This document shows positions 28,084-38,033 of a stretch of DNA of 64,000 nt, piece after piece (position 1 is the first letter of the stretch; every line of letters begins with the position of its first letter). The stretch is from Trichomonas vaginalis G3. Taxonomy: Eukaryota > Parabasalia > Trichomonadida > Trichomonadidae. The stretch covers positions 27,385,411 to 27,449,410 of the forward strand of contig NC_067203.1 of NCBI RefSeq assembly GCF_026262505.1. The letters run 5' to 3'. The notes under the pieces are model-generated. The model was given only the letters and a program-made list of their open reading frames with translations. It had not been told where the DNA came from and ran no database searches. The position numbers were made by a program, and so were the translations under genes.

Positions 28084-28995
28084 AAAAATGTCGAAAAAAA
28101 ATGTGAATTCACAAATTCACTGAATTTTCACCGTTTTTTGAATTTTGCTACAGCACTAATATTAAATAATACTAAAATCTTCTGTCTTTGTGAAAGAATA
28201 AATTCTGACAAAAAGTGCTCGTTTAAATTTAATGATCATCTGTATGACTAAGTGGTAAAAAGTGTTTCTGACCAAAAAGGGTTACATGCTTAGTCTATTT
28301 TTCTGACAGGATACTCTAGATTTACATGATCTCTATTTCATATTCCGTTTTTAGATTCTTCGACAGATTTTATGATAGAAAACCAAGATTAACAAATTTC
28401 CGGCATGTTAATGAAGAAATCTGCAGCTACCCTCAATATTATTTCAATAATCAGTATCGTTTCTCTTACAATTTATTTTTTTCTCAATAATTTAACAAGA
28501 AATAACAATACACACTTGGTTTTACGTATAAAAGCTAAGTGTCGAACTTAATCAACTTTACTTACTTAGCAAATGAATATTTTTGTGGTTGCGAGTTCTG
28601 AATGCTGAAGTTTTAGATTTCTCTATAAATGATATCATTGCACTTACAATGTTGTTCCAGCCTATCGCATAAATCATAGAAAATCCAAAAAAAAAATAAT
28701 ATAAAGAAAATTCATGTCATGAAGTTCAAAAAATACCGTGTAACATTAAAATTTGTTATGCATAATACATTTTAGCTATTATTGATTTTTTTTAATTTTC
28801 GAGAAATTGAATGGTGAGTCCGATAGAGAAATTTTTAAAAATCCTAGTGCCTCATAGAAGTAATTTCCCTCGTCTCCCATACTTCCAAATGTATGCATAT
28901 GACATAAACTTTTATGCATTACACAAGTGGCCAATAATATCTATAGAGTAAAAAATTAGAAATTTAATTTTTTTATATGATAGTTATATTTCAGA
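28084..28995. other. AT-rich stretch without a recognised gene (unit 0)
   Basis: No convincing frame. It contains TATAAAAGC near 28,527. The equivalent stretches in other units are at 36,698 to 37,609, 45,309 to 46,221, 53,927 to 54,838 and 61,705 to 62,616. In the unit with the empty site a 61-codon frame crosses the insertion point (from about 61,687 to 61,872) but has no ATG start and looks non-coding. Confidence 0.45.
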
Positions 28996-29231
28996 TTTGC
29001 GAGCGTAACTTTTTTCTCCATGGCATACTTGTTTTAAGAGCAAATGATCAAAATCGTCCTTCAATTATTGAAGGAGCTGATATCTTTTGAAAATTGAATT
29101 GAAAGGGTATTCAATTTTCAAATTTCCTCTCAATTTTGGAAACATATCAACTCTATGAATTAACAATTATGTGCCTTCACAGTTTATCAGTCATATAAGG
29201 TGCTTATAAAGAAAAAAGTTACGCTCGCAAA
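28996..29231. mobile_element. 236-bp foldback element with perfect 22-bp terminal repeats (unit 0)
   Basis: Left end TTTGCGAGCGTAACTTTTTT (28,996 on) is the exact reverse complement of the right end (29,210 to 29,231), 22 bases in all. A small internal palindrome CCTTCAATTATTGAAGG is present. No coding frame, and no clear target duplication at the edges. It lies 188 bases beyond the mannosidase stop in every unit. It could be an old MITE or a structural 3' flank. Confidence 0.75.
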
Positions 29232-29407
29232 ATATGTTTTTATATAGATTTCACATAAAATAATTATGTAATTTCTAAAAAAGAATATTTTTGTTCTTGA
29301 ATATTAAAGTGTATTGTAGTTTAAAAAGTTTTAAATATGTTGCTAAAATTTCAGGTTTATAGCTCATGTCTAGCATGACTTCTTCGTATGCGCAAAAAAT
29401 CTGACAC

Positions 29408-29422
29408 GTAAGGGTATCCTTA
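29408..29422 (+). repeat. 15-bp inverted repeat at the mannosidase 3' end (copy 1)
   Basis: GTAAGGGTATCCTTA overlaps the stop codon of the mannosidase gene. Its perfect reverse complement TAAGGATACCCTTAC lies at 31,037 to 31,051, at the 5' edge of the open frame. Each arm is itself a TAAGG/CCTTA hairpin. The pair is retained around copies 2 (38,022 and 39,651), 3 (46,634 and 48,263) and 4 (55,251 and 56,881). Confidence 0.75.
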
Positions 29423-31060
29423 TTTGAAGTTAAGTTTGTCCTTCCATTTCTGCACTTCTTCTTCTGTGAAGTGCCTGAGTGGGTGTCCTTCTGTGTTGAA
29501 CACCCATTGAGCGGGCGAAATGAGTGAAGTATCAGCAAATGTCAGGTAAAGGTATTTCAATGTCTCTGCGAAGAAGAAACTTTCCTGGTTGCCGTAGGAG
29601 CGAGTGTCATTTGCATTGTTAACATCCCTTATATGTCCGAATCCCTTGCTCTTCCTTGCGTATTTATTTATTCCAGAGAACATGTTCCAAGCGTACATCC
29701 TAAATTTTGGAAGTCCAGTGAATTTCCACATCACGTAAACACTCTCGCATGATTCCGGCCTCAGCATGTAAACTGGATTTTCTATCTCGAAATCTTTCCC
29801 TTCTTTGTTCGAAAACCTCACGCGCTCTGGCCCTACGCCTGTCTGCGTGAACTCGTAAGCCTTCGCGTACCCTGTTGTTAGATCGTCCGCGAGCTGCAAG
29901 TCTTCAGCTGCGTGCGGATTCTCTTTTACAGTTCCGACCGCAATCATTCCGCCGGCGAATGTGCCGAGGTGCTCCTGCATCGGATTGACTGAACCGCCTG
30001 AGTACACGCCGAGGCCAGTGTAGTTCGACTTCTTTGAGTGGACGACGATCTTTTCCTTGATATCTTTGACAATTTGTAGATATTTGTCGAGGAATGGCCG
30101 GGCAACGCCTCGTGTCATCACGTATATCTTTATGATATATTCGTAGTATGAATCTATACCTCCTCCAACGTGGAGATTGCTTCCGCTGAAACTATCTGAA
30201 ATTAATCCTCTGTTTTTGTAGCGTTCCCACATATTTTTGTATGTTTTCATTGCTAAGTCAATGTACTTGGGATCTCCAGTGAGCATTGAAAGAGAAATGA
30301 ACTCAAGTTGGTAAGTATTTGAATCAGCAACAGATCTACCGCCGCCTGAACTGTACGATGCTTTAATTTTCCCATTCTGATCGATTCCTAGTTTAACACC
30401 GCCGCCAAAAATGCCTGATTCCATAAGAGGATAGACGGCGTCGGCACATTCGACAGCTTTGTCTAAATAGAGCTTGTCAAGAGATAATTCGTACATAGAA
30501 ACAAATCCACCAACGAACCGAATGAGAAATTCGAATAAACTCCAACTTCCGGATGGTTTAAAATCGTTTTGAATATAATCGCGTGCTCTTTGGTATTCTT
30601 CTGTCAGATTCATCAGATAAAGAGTAGAGAGCGAATCAACTATTGTTAATGCAGCATGGAGAGTAGAGCTGCAGCTGTCGCTGTGGGGAACATATTCATC
30701 TTCACCCCAACAACGAGTTTTGTATGCATTCCATCCATGCAAAAATGCTTCTTTAATAGCTTGGGCTTTTTCATTGTTCTCTTTTATTAATGGAAATGTT
30801 CGTTCATACAAGGGATTTGTTAAATATTGGCGTTTATTGTATGGTAATATGATTTCAGATGCTTGCGGCCTATCTGTGAGAAGTTCATACTTATCTGGTC
30901 GCTTAAATCTATTTGTTTGGCTAATTGTTGAATTTATATCAGAATCAAATTTTATTCTAGGGCTGATAAAGGAAAGCAATTCGTATGATATGAAAACAAA
31001 AACAACTGCGGCATAAAAGACAAAGGAATATCTATTTAAGGATACCCTTACATTGCGTAG
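29420..31060 (-). CDS. GH47 mannosyl-oligosaccharide alpha-1,2-mannosidase, copy 1
   Basis: Class I alpha-1,2-mannosidases trim mannose from N-glycans in the ER/Golgi lumen and need calcium. Numbering from the Leu codon at 30,979: family landmarks are GWNAYKTRCWGEDE (82 to 95), the acid Glu150 in LFEFLIRFVGG, Asp276 in GGGIDSYYEYIIK, Glu409 in LRPESCES, and the calcium-binding Thr496 in VFNTEGHPL, all matching catalytic positions of GH47 enzymes. The frame stays open upstream to about 31,060 and encodes a typical type-II anchor (basic residues, then YSFVFYAAVVFVFISY), as in Golgi mannosidases. Yet no in-frame ATG precedes the anchor; the ATG at 31,053, placed properly after an initiator, is in another phase and is followed at once by TAA. 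The codons of the last two thirds are clearly more GC-rich than the first third and the surroundings. Family certain; activity of the gene doubtful. Confidence 0.85.
   Translation of the reverse strand, partial: LRNVRVSLNRYSFVFYAAVVFVFISYELLSFISPRIKFDSDINSTISQTNRFKRPDKYELLTDRPQASEIILPYNKRQYLTNPLYERTFPLIKENNEKAQAIKEAFLHGWNAYKTRCWGEDEYVPHSDSCSSTLHAALTIVDSLSTLYLMNLTEEYQRARDYIQNDFKPSGSWSLFEFLIRFVGGFVSMYELSLDKLYLDKAVECADAVYPLMESGIFGGGVKLGIDQNGKIKASYSSGGGRSVADSNTYQLEFISLSMLTGDPKYIDLAMKTYKNMWERYKNRGLISDSFSGSNLHVGGGIDSYYEYIIKIYVMTRGVARPFLDKYLQIVKDIKEKIVVHSKKSNYTGLGVYSGGSVNPMQEHLGTFAGGMIAVGTVKENPHAAEDLQLADDLTTGYAKAYEFTQTGVGPERVRFSNKEGKDFEIENPVYMLRPESCESVYVMWKFTGLPKFRMYAWNMFSGINKYARKSKGFGHIRDVNNANDTRSYGNQESFFFAETLKYLYLTFADTSLISPAQWVFNTEGHPLRHFTEEEVQKWKDKLNFK
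31037..31051 (-). repeat. 15-bp inverted repeat at the mannosidase 5' end (copy 1)
   Basis: TAAGGATACCCTTAC, the exact reverse complement of 29,408 to 29,422, overlapping the ATG at 31,051 to 31,053. See the partner repeat. Confidence 0.75.
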
Positions 31061-31072
31061 TTAGAAAGAGAA

Positions 31073-31077
31073 TATGA
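31073..31077 (-). promoter_or_regulatory. Initiator-like TCATA before the mannosidase gene
   Basis: On the minus strand TCATA lies 20 bases before the ATG at 31,053, the normal trichomonad distance. This suggests that the ATG was the original start, although it is not in phase with the anchor-coding frame. Conserved in all complete units. Confidence 0.45.
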
Positions 31078-31782
31078 TATTGTCATGATTGCTAAAGTTT
31101 TAGGCTCCAGAAATGAATATACATCAAACTGAAACAATTGATAAATTGAATGAACTTTTGAGAGGTTCTCAAATAAAAAAAATTATCTAATTTTTACAAT
31201 ATTACTATTATTTTATCCACATATGTATATATAGTAATTTGAGAAAACTTTTAGGAAAAAATATGTTTAATAAAAATCTGAATTTTACTTGTTGTGGGAT
31301 TGTTATTAATTGACACTCCAGACGTATTACTAATAGTTATGCGTATGCAATTAAAGTATTTCTGATGGACAAAATGTGAGATTTATATCAGATAATTCAT
31401 TTCTACTATTAAGTTATTCATTTATGAGTTTGCACTTATTCGCACTAAATAAATAACTATTAAAAATTGTTTTAATTAATTGACACCATATAATAGAGTG
31501 AATTTTGTTTGATCAAACAACAATAGATGATAGATATAAAGCCAAGAAACTTGCTATTAATATGCTCTACTTGCTATTTCAATGTAAGTATGATATTTTC
31601 TAAATGTTTCGTTCAGATAACTTAGATATATTAGTCAAAATTTGAAATTTTAATAGCACATATATTAAAAATAATTATTATTCATAAAAGATTAATGAAA
31701 TAGTAAAAAAAATCAATCAAATTATAAAAATACAACATATGGTTTTTTATGGTTGTCTCATAATAGCATTTCATGAGAAAAA
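31078..31782. other. AT-rich stretch without a recognised gene (unit 1)
   Basis: About 700 bases between the mannosidase 5' end and the site-1 element, no frame of substance. The equivalents are 39,692 to 40,392, 48,304 to 49,009 and 56,922 to 57,627. It holds a TTTGATCAAA palindrome (near 31,508). Confidence 0.5.
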
Positions 31783-31791
31783 ATATAATAC

Positions 31792-32744
31792 GAGTGGGGG
31801 ACAAACTCGCCCATTGTCACTTTTCATTAACCTTAAACTTGTAATTTCATTATTTTTAATTAACCTTATTTCTTTCCCAATTCCTGATTTATTTTATTCA
31901 CTTACTATTAAAAGTCACATTTTAATAAAATATAATAATTTATTTATAGCATTTTTTACTATACTGTAATAAAAAATTAATTATAATAAATTAAATGTTT
32001 ATTAAATCAAATGTTTTCTTTGCAATAATATTTTTAATGTTGAGTAAACAATGTTGGGATCAAGTGTATCATTTTTCAGACCTTTCTGAACAGCTTCAAG
32101 CATACTGATGCATTCGACTTTTTTAAATTGTGTCATTTCTTCGAAATCTCTTGTGACTTTTTTGATAACTTTAACACTTCTCTCTGAATCCAGACCTTTA
32201 ATTTGCAACTTAATCAGAAATGAAGGAACAACACTGGAATATAACTCGATGACAAGTTCATCGAGTCGAAGATTTGGTTGTACACCACTTGTATGTGCCG
32301 GATACCATTGTGTCAAATTTTTTCTGAAATTAACTTTAAAAGTACTAAGTAAGATCATGAGATATAGCAATATATGTTTAAACCAACTTATATTTTGGTT
32401 GTACACCACTTGTATGTGCCGGATACCATTGTGTCAAATTTTTTCTGAAATTAACTTTAAAAGTACTAAGTAAGATCATGAGATATAGCAATATATGTTT
32501 AAACCAACTTATATTTTGGTTGTACACCACTTGTATGTGCCGGATACCATTGTGTCAAATTTTTTCTGAAATTAACTTTAAAAGTACTAAGTAACATCAT
32601 TTATTTTTGCATAATATAATGCCAATATGGTTTCTTTTGATTTTATTTCATTTATAAGCAAATCAGATTTACCCAAAAACTCCACTCCATAAGCGTTCAT
32701 TTGCTAAATTAAAAAGTGACAATGGGCTAGTCTGTCCCTTTCTC
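31792..32744. mobile_element. Small Mutator-like element, site-1 insertion (unit 1)
   Basis: Same element family as at 27,242 but at another site, flanked by a 9-bp duplication ATATAATAC (31,783 to 31,791 and 32,745 to 32,753). It is 953 bases because it has three rather than two copies of the 121-bp internal repeat (starting near 32,281, 32,402 and 32,523). Ends begin GAGTGGGGGACAAACTCGCC and, on the other strand, GAGAAAGGGACAGACTAGCC. Confidence 0.85.
32002..32409 (-). other. Coding-like stretch carried inside the small Mutator-like element
   Basis: An open minus-strand frame whose best part (about 105 residues, SGVQPNLRLDELVIELYSSV to LKILLQRKHLI) has convincing protein composition: amphipathic helices rich in Lys, Glu and Leu. 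There is no ATG at the 5' edge, and the beginning of the frame lies in the 121-bp repeats. It may be a captured host gene fragment, as in Pack-MULEs, or the remains of an element protein. Equivalent frames: 27,451 to 27,765; 36,071 to 36,283 (disturbed); 40,612 to 41,019; 44,678 to 44,884 (disturbed); 49,229 to 49,636; 53,295 to 53,702; 57,846 to 58,253. Confidence 0.4.
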
Positions 32745-32753
32745 ATATAATAC

Positions 32754-33106
32754 TATTTATTTTTGCATAGTTCAATTTTTTTAAATAATGCAAGATATCC
32801 CGCCATTAGTTTTCATGAAATAATCCAAAAATCAGCATACACTTGAGAACATAGCAGCTCTACATGTTTTCGCTATTTATTTTCCAATAATATGAGGGGT
32901 TCACGGGATAAAGCTTCATTAAGCATAATTGATTACAATATCATCATATATATACCGAACATATAACAAATGGGATATTTGTATACTAAAATAAAAAAGG
33001 AGCAAATTATATAATTTTTTTCATGCTACTTATAGGTTCAAAAATCTTATAATATAAAAATATTTTCAAATACAAAGAAAATATGTGTTTATTTCAAATT
33101 TGAAAA
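32754..33106. other. AT-rich stretch downstream of the transposase gene, no gene seen
   Basis: No frame of note. A terminal repeat of the transposon should lie here or beyond, but I could not identify one. Equivalents: 41,364 to 41,715; 49,980 to 50,331; 58,598 to 58,949. Confidence 0.4.
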
Positions 33107-34474
33107 TTAGATATCTTGTGGGGTCCACTTTCCTCCTCTGTAATCACCTGTAGGGTTATCCTTAGGAAATCTTTTTGCATTTCTTGCCTTGTTGATCTCT
33201 TTTCTTGTTTCTGGTGTAGCTTTCTTTTGATTTCTGGATTTATTTTTCTCATATTCAAGTTTTTGGAGTTCGCGGATTGAAGGAGATATTTGGTAATTAT
33301 TGACACGATTGTATATTTCTTGTTTGCATTTCTCTCCTTCGTTTTTTTGTAAAATTGTAACAGCCGTACGCATTTCAAACGATTTTGCGTTGTTTCCTTT
33401 GGGACACTGAGTAAGCATTGAGTGATGTATTGATTCATTTTGTTGTGTTTGAGCATTAGGATCAATTTCTGGAATCAACTTTGCGGCATCATCTGTAAAA
33501 CGTTGAAATTGCTTCGCTAAATCAGGTTTTGTAAGTGGCTGAAACACAGGATATTCTTTGTCTTTTTCGTGAAGGCAATTTTCATGCCTTCCGATAAAAT
33601 GATTTAATGTATTCTTCCATAGAAAAATTTTTTTCGTTGTTTCAATTGGAAGCATGATAATAAAAGTGAACCACTTAATAACTTTCGAATATATCTGATG
33701 AAATACTTTTTCTTGGTGTTTTAATGGTCTTCCACGTTTCTTCGGCTCTTCTGCTTTAGATTTGATTGGGAATGCTGGCTGTGAATCACTTTCTTTCTGT
33801 TGATTAACAGTTTCTTTTCCTGCTGCTTCTTTATATCCACCATTTTCAAGCTTTTCGAAAGCTCTGCCAACTGCACGTACACAATGACGAGGATCAAGTG
33901 TAATTTTAGCATTCGGAGAATATTGCTGGATGATGGCTTTCGTTTTATTGTCATTGTCATGAACCACTGTGGAAACATTTGTAAAGTCAAAATTTGACAT
34001 CATCCTCTTTGTACATTCTGTTTCCATCATGTTGGATGGGCCTTCAAAGTCTCCTCCAGAGCTCTTTTTTATAACAGTTGTTTCACCAACAACTTTTCCA
34101 CGGTTGTCCATCATTAAACTTTGGCACGCTGTAGCATTTCTGCCAACATTATAATGCGAATCAGTGCTTAAAAATGTATCTTTCTTCATTGTTTGTTGAG
34201 CATTTTTAATAGATTGCTCTTTATATTCTAGTATTACCTTACCTATTTCTTTTTGATGACGGTAAAACTCTTTTTCACTCGGCACTTTAATATTGTTATC
34301 TTGAAATAAATTCCTTGCTCGAGTATAAGAGTCACCATTAACAATTACAGAAGCAGTCCAGTGTTTTGGATCGACTTCCTTTGGCGCATTCTTTTCTTGG
34401 GAGTTTTTTCTTGCTTCAATTGATTTTTCGTTAGCTTCACGACTTTGTTGTTTGCGTCTGCTTGGTGGAGGCAT
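33107..34474 (-). CDS. Kolobok-like DDE transposase with AT-hook, copy 1
   Basis: 455 codons from the ATG at 34,474 (MPPPSRRKQQSREANEKSIE); the frame is open 7 codons further but without an ATG. An RNase-H-like core is visible: Asp105 in STDSHYNVGRNA, Asp173/175 in VVHDNDNK, a LDPRHCVRAVGRAFEK helix, and Glu347 in QNESIHHSMLTQCPKG followed by FEMRTAVTILQKNEG. The last block is typical of Kolobok-type transposases. Such enzymes cut and paste DNA, usually at TTAA. KKRGRPLK (246 to 253) is an AT-hook, placed between the second Asp and the Glu. The C-terminal tail is very basic. The family call is from motif order; a related Mutator-superfamily group is the main alternative. Confidence 0.65.
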   Translation of the reverse strand: MPPPSRRKQQSREANEKSIEARKNSQEKNAPKEVDPKHWTASVIVNGDSYTRARNLFQDNNIKVPSEKEFYRHQKEIGKVILEYKEQSIKNAQQTMKKDTFLSTDSHYNVGRNATACQSLMMDNRGKVVGETTVIKKSSGGDFEGPSNMMETECTKRMMSNFDFTNVSTVVHDNDNKTKAIIQQYSPNAKITLDPRHCVRAVGRAFEKLENGGYKEAAGKETVNQQKESDSQPAFPIKSKAEEPKKRGRPLKHQEKVFHQIYSKVIKWFTFIIMLPIETTKKIFLWKNTLNHFIGRHENCLHEKDKEYPVFQPLTKPDLAKQFQRFTDDAAKLIPEIDPNAQTQQNESIHHSMLTQCPKGNNAKSFEMRTAVTILQKNEGEKCKQEIYNRVNNYQISPSIRELQKLEYEKNKSRNQKKATPETRKEINKARNAKRFPKDNPTGDYRGGKWTPQDI

Positions 34475-35020
34475 ATTACGTAAATGGTCGGCCAAAAATG
34501 TAATAAACGTAGTGAATAATTAAAAATTTGCTTTATATAACAAATATAATCATTTTTTCCTTAGAAATCCCATTATTTGCATAACAATATTTAAAAATAT
34601 TTTTTTGATATAGTTTACAGTCACATCAATATGAACTATATTAAACTATCAGAAACTTATGTATGTTATTAGTAAAGTTGAAATTTTTATCATATTTACA
34701 CATTAAATTTAATTTTCATGCATATTTAAGTTTTTTTCAACACAATCTTGTATTGTTAGTACCGACAATATGAAAGAAAGTTATACTGTATTTAATTTTA
34801 GCAATAAACAAAAAAATCTAAATTATATCTTTAGATACTAGGATTGATTTAATGACTAAGAACGTTTTTATCAATAATACCATGATTCATAACATATAGA
34901 CATAACCTAAATATACCAAAGCATTTCTACTTGGAACTAGCGCATCGCCAAAATAATGGGTCAATATTCATTTGACGTAATGCTGATCGAGAGAAGTCTT
35001 TATATATAAGCCTTATCACA
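34475..35020. other. Divergent intergenic region between transposase and the 64-codon gene
   Basis: About 550 AT-rich bases with long A/T runs; no frame seen. Near 34,709 lies the intact site (CATTAAATTT) that carries the 366-bp insertion in unit 0. Equivalents: 43,084 to 43,627; 51,698 to 52,245; 60,318 to 60,864. Confidence 0.5.
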
Positions 35021-35215
35021 ATGCCACGAATGCACCCAGCTGCAGGCGTGTCTTGTTTAACATTCATTCCTATATATGATGGAACATTAATCAATAATCA
35101 TGGAAGTATCACTTTTCAAATAACATCATTGTTAAATGAAAGAAAATTGTATGCAAAATTACATTTTGGTAATGGTGAGACGCAATATGTTGAAGTATAT
35201 ATCATTATTATTTAA
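35021..35215 (+). CDS. Conserved 64-residue small protein (unit 1)
   Basis: Identical protein to the copy at 26,402, with the same TCACA immediately before the ATG. See that entry for description. Confidence 0.45.
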   Translation: MPRMHPAAGVSCLTFIPIYDGTLINNHGSITFQITSLLNERKLYAKLHFGNGETQYVEVYIIII

Positions 35216-35860
35216 TATACAAACAAACTCTAGTACAAAATTGTATTAATTCAACTTTCATGTCTAATATAAAAACTTTTTTTAAAAAAAGAGATATAAT
35301 CGTGTATAATATGAGAAAAATGAATATCAATACAAAATAAAATATCAATTAGCTATTGCTGATGACATATCATGAATATTGATCATTTGATTTGATTAAT
35401 TTTGATAAATATTAGGCTTTTTGCTAGTTACATATTACAATAAGGCTTTTAAATGGATATTTATTGATATGAGCTTATTTCAAAATGACAGTCTTTGATT
35501 TATCCACTAATAAGATTTGATGTCACAAAAATCTAGATTTTGGGGCATAAAAACCTAACACCAAATCATAACCTCTGTGCATATACTAAATTGAGTACAG
35601 AAATATGTTAATTTTCAGTATTTTTAGAAGAATTCTTATTATCCTTCAAAAAGTCAGTATTTCTGCTGTAATTTTCTACAACATTGTAGTTATTGCACTT
35701 TGTCTATGGATTTGTATATATGTTATATATAAATTATATATCTAAACTGCCCATAAGTGCAATTTTTATATAAATTGTTTATTTCTTTAACAATTTCATA
35801 TGAAATATGCTTTTTTAAGCGTATCAAAGCTGTGTTCTTAATGTGCATGGATATATCAAG

Positions 35861-36687
35861 GAGTGGGGGACAAACTCGCCCATTGTCACTTTTCATTAAC
35901 CTTAAACTTGTAATTTCATTATTTTTAATTAACCTTATTTCTTTCCCAATTCCTGATTTATTTTATTCACTTACTATTAAAAGTCACATTTTAATAAAAT
36001 ATAATAATTTATTTATAGCATTTTTTACTATACTGTAATAAAAAATTAATTATAATAAATTAAATGTTTATTAAATCAAATGTTTTCTTTGCAATAATAT
36101 TTTTAATGTTGAGTAAACAATGGGATCAAGTGTATCATTTTTCAGACCTTTCTGAACAGCTTCAAGCATACTGATGCATTCGACTTTTTTAAATTGTGTC
36201 ATTTCTTCGAAATCTCTTGTGACTTTTTTGATAACTTTAACACTTCTCTCTGAATCCAGACCTTTAATTTGCAACTTAATCAAAATGAAGGAACAACACT
36301 GGAATATAACTCGATGACAAGTTCATCGAGTCGAAGATTTGGTTGTACACCACTTGTATGTGCCGGATACCATTGTGTCAAATTTTTTCTGAAATTAACT
36401 TTAAAAGTACTAAGTAAGATCATGAGATATAGCAATATATGTTTAAACCAACTTATATTTTGGTTGTACACCACTTGTATGTGCCGGATACCATTGTGTC
36501 AAATTTTTCTGAAATTAACTTTAAAAGTACTAAGTAACATCATTTATTTTTGCATAATATAATGCCAATATGGTTTCTTTTGATTTTATTTCATTTATAA
36601 GCAAATCAGATTTACCCAAAAACTCCACTCCATAAGCGTTCATTTGCTAAATTAAAAAGTGACAATGGGCTAGTCTGTCCCTTTCTC
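35861..36687. mobile_element. Small Mutator-like element, site-2 insertion (unit 1)
   Basis: Same site and 10-bp duplication (35,851 to 35,860 and 36,688 to 36,697) as at 27,242; two internal 121-bp repeats. Carries private small deletions, including one that disturbs the inner coding-like stretch. Confidence 0.85.
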
Positions 36688-37609
36688 ATATATCAAGAAA
36701 AATGTCGAAAAAAAATGTGAATTCACAAATTCACTGAATTTTCACCGTTTTTTGAATTTTGCTACAGCACTAATATTAAATAATACTAAAATCTTCTGTC
36801 TTTGTGAAAGAATAAATTCTGACAAAAAGTGCTCGTTTAAATTTAATGATCATCTGTATGACTAAGTGGTAAAAAGTGTTTCTGACCAAAAAGGGTTACA
36901 TGCTTAGTCTATTTTTCTGACAGGATACTCTAGATTTACATGATCTCTATTTCATATTCCGTTTTTAGATTCTTCGACAGATTTTATGATAGAAAACCAA
37001 GATTAACAAATTTCCGGCATGTTAATGAAGAAATCTGCAGCTACCCTCAATATTATTTCAATAATCAGTATCGTTTCTCTTACAATTTATTTTTTTCTCA
37101 ATAATTTAACAAGAAATAACAATACACACTTGGTTTTACGTATAAAAAGCTAAGTGTCGAACTTAATCAACTTTACTTACTTAGCAAATGAATATTTTTG
37201 TGGTTGCGAGTTCTGAATGCTGAAGTTTTAGATTTCTCTATAAATGATATCATTGCACTTACAATGTTGTTCCAGCCTATCGCATAAATCATAGAAAATC
37301 CAAAAAAAAATAATATAAAGAAAATTCATGTCATGAAGTTCAAAAAATACCGTGTAACATTAAAATTTGTTATGCATAATACATTTTAGCTATTATTGAT
37401 TTTTTTTAATTTTCGAGAAATTGAATGGTGAGTCCGATAGAGAAATTTTTAAAAATCCTAGTGCCTCATAGAAGTAATTTCCCTCGTCTCCCATACTTCC
37501 AAATGTATGCATATGACATAAACTTTTATGCATTACACAAGTGGCCAATAATATCTATAGAGTAAAAAATTAGAAATTTAATTTTTTTATATGATAGTTA
37601 TATTTCAGA

Positions 37610-37845
37610 TTTGCGAGCGTAACTTTTTTCTCCATGGCATACTTGTTTTAAGAGCAAATGATCAAAATCGTCCTTCAATTATTGAAGGAGCTGATATCTT
37701 TTGAAAATTGAATTGAAAGGGTATTCAATTTTCAAATTTCCTCTCAATTTTGGAAACATATCAACTCTATGAATTAACAATTATGTGCCTTCACAGTTTA
37801 TCAGTCATATAAGGTGCTTATAAAGAAAAAAGTTACGCTCGCAAA
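37610..37845. mobile_element. 236-bp foldback element (unit 1)
   Basis: Same 22-bp perfect terminal repeats, length and distance from the mannosidase stop as the copy at 28,996. Confidence 0.75.
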
Positions 37846-38033
37846 ATATGTTTTTATATAGATTTCACATAAAATAATTATGTAATTTCTAAAAAAGAAT
37901 ATTTTTGTTCTTGAATATTAAAGTGTATTGTAGTTTAAAAAGTTTTAAATATGTTGCTAAAATTTCAGGTTTATAGCTCATGTCTAGCATGACTTCTTCG
38001 TATGCGCAAAAAATCTGACACGTAAGGGTATCC

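Noticed and set aside
29275-29538. 87-codon minus-strand frame at each mannosidase 3' end
   Set aside because: It overlaps the mannosidase C-terminus in another phase; it is a shadow.
31037-31060. A spliceosomal intron at the mannosidase start (GTAAGG after ATG)
   Set aside because: Trichomonad introns use GTATGT-like 5' sites and an ACTAACACACAG-type 3' element, neither of which is present.
31739-31969. 76-codon plus-strand frame over the left end of the site-1 element
   Set aside because: It spans the insertion boundary and the terminal repeat, and the element at the other site reads differently; it is chance openness of AT-rich DNA.
32108-32473. 121-codon plus-strand frame in the Mutator-like element
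   Set aside because: Antisense to the better coding-like minus-strand frame and largely made of the 121-bp repeat.
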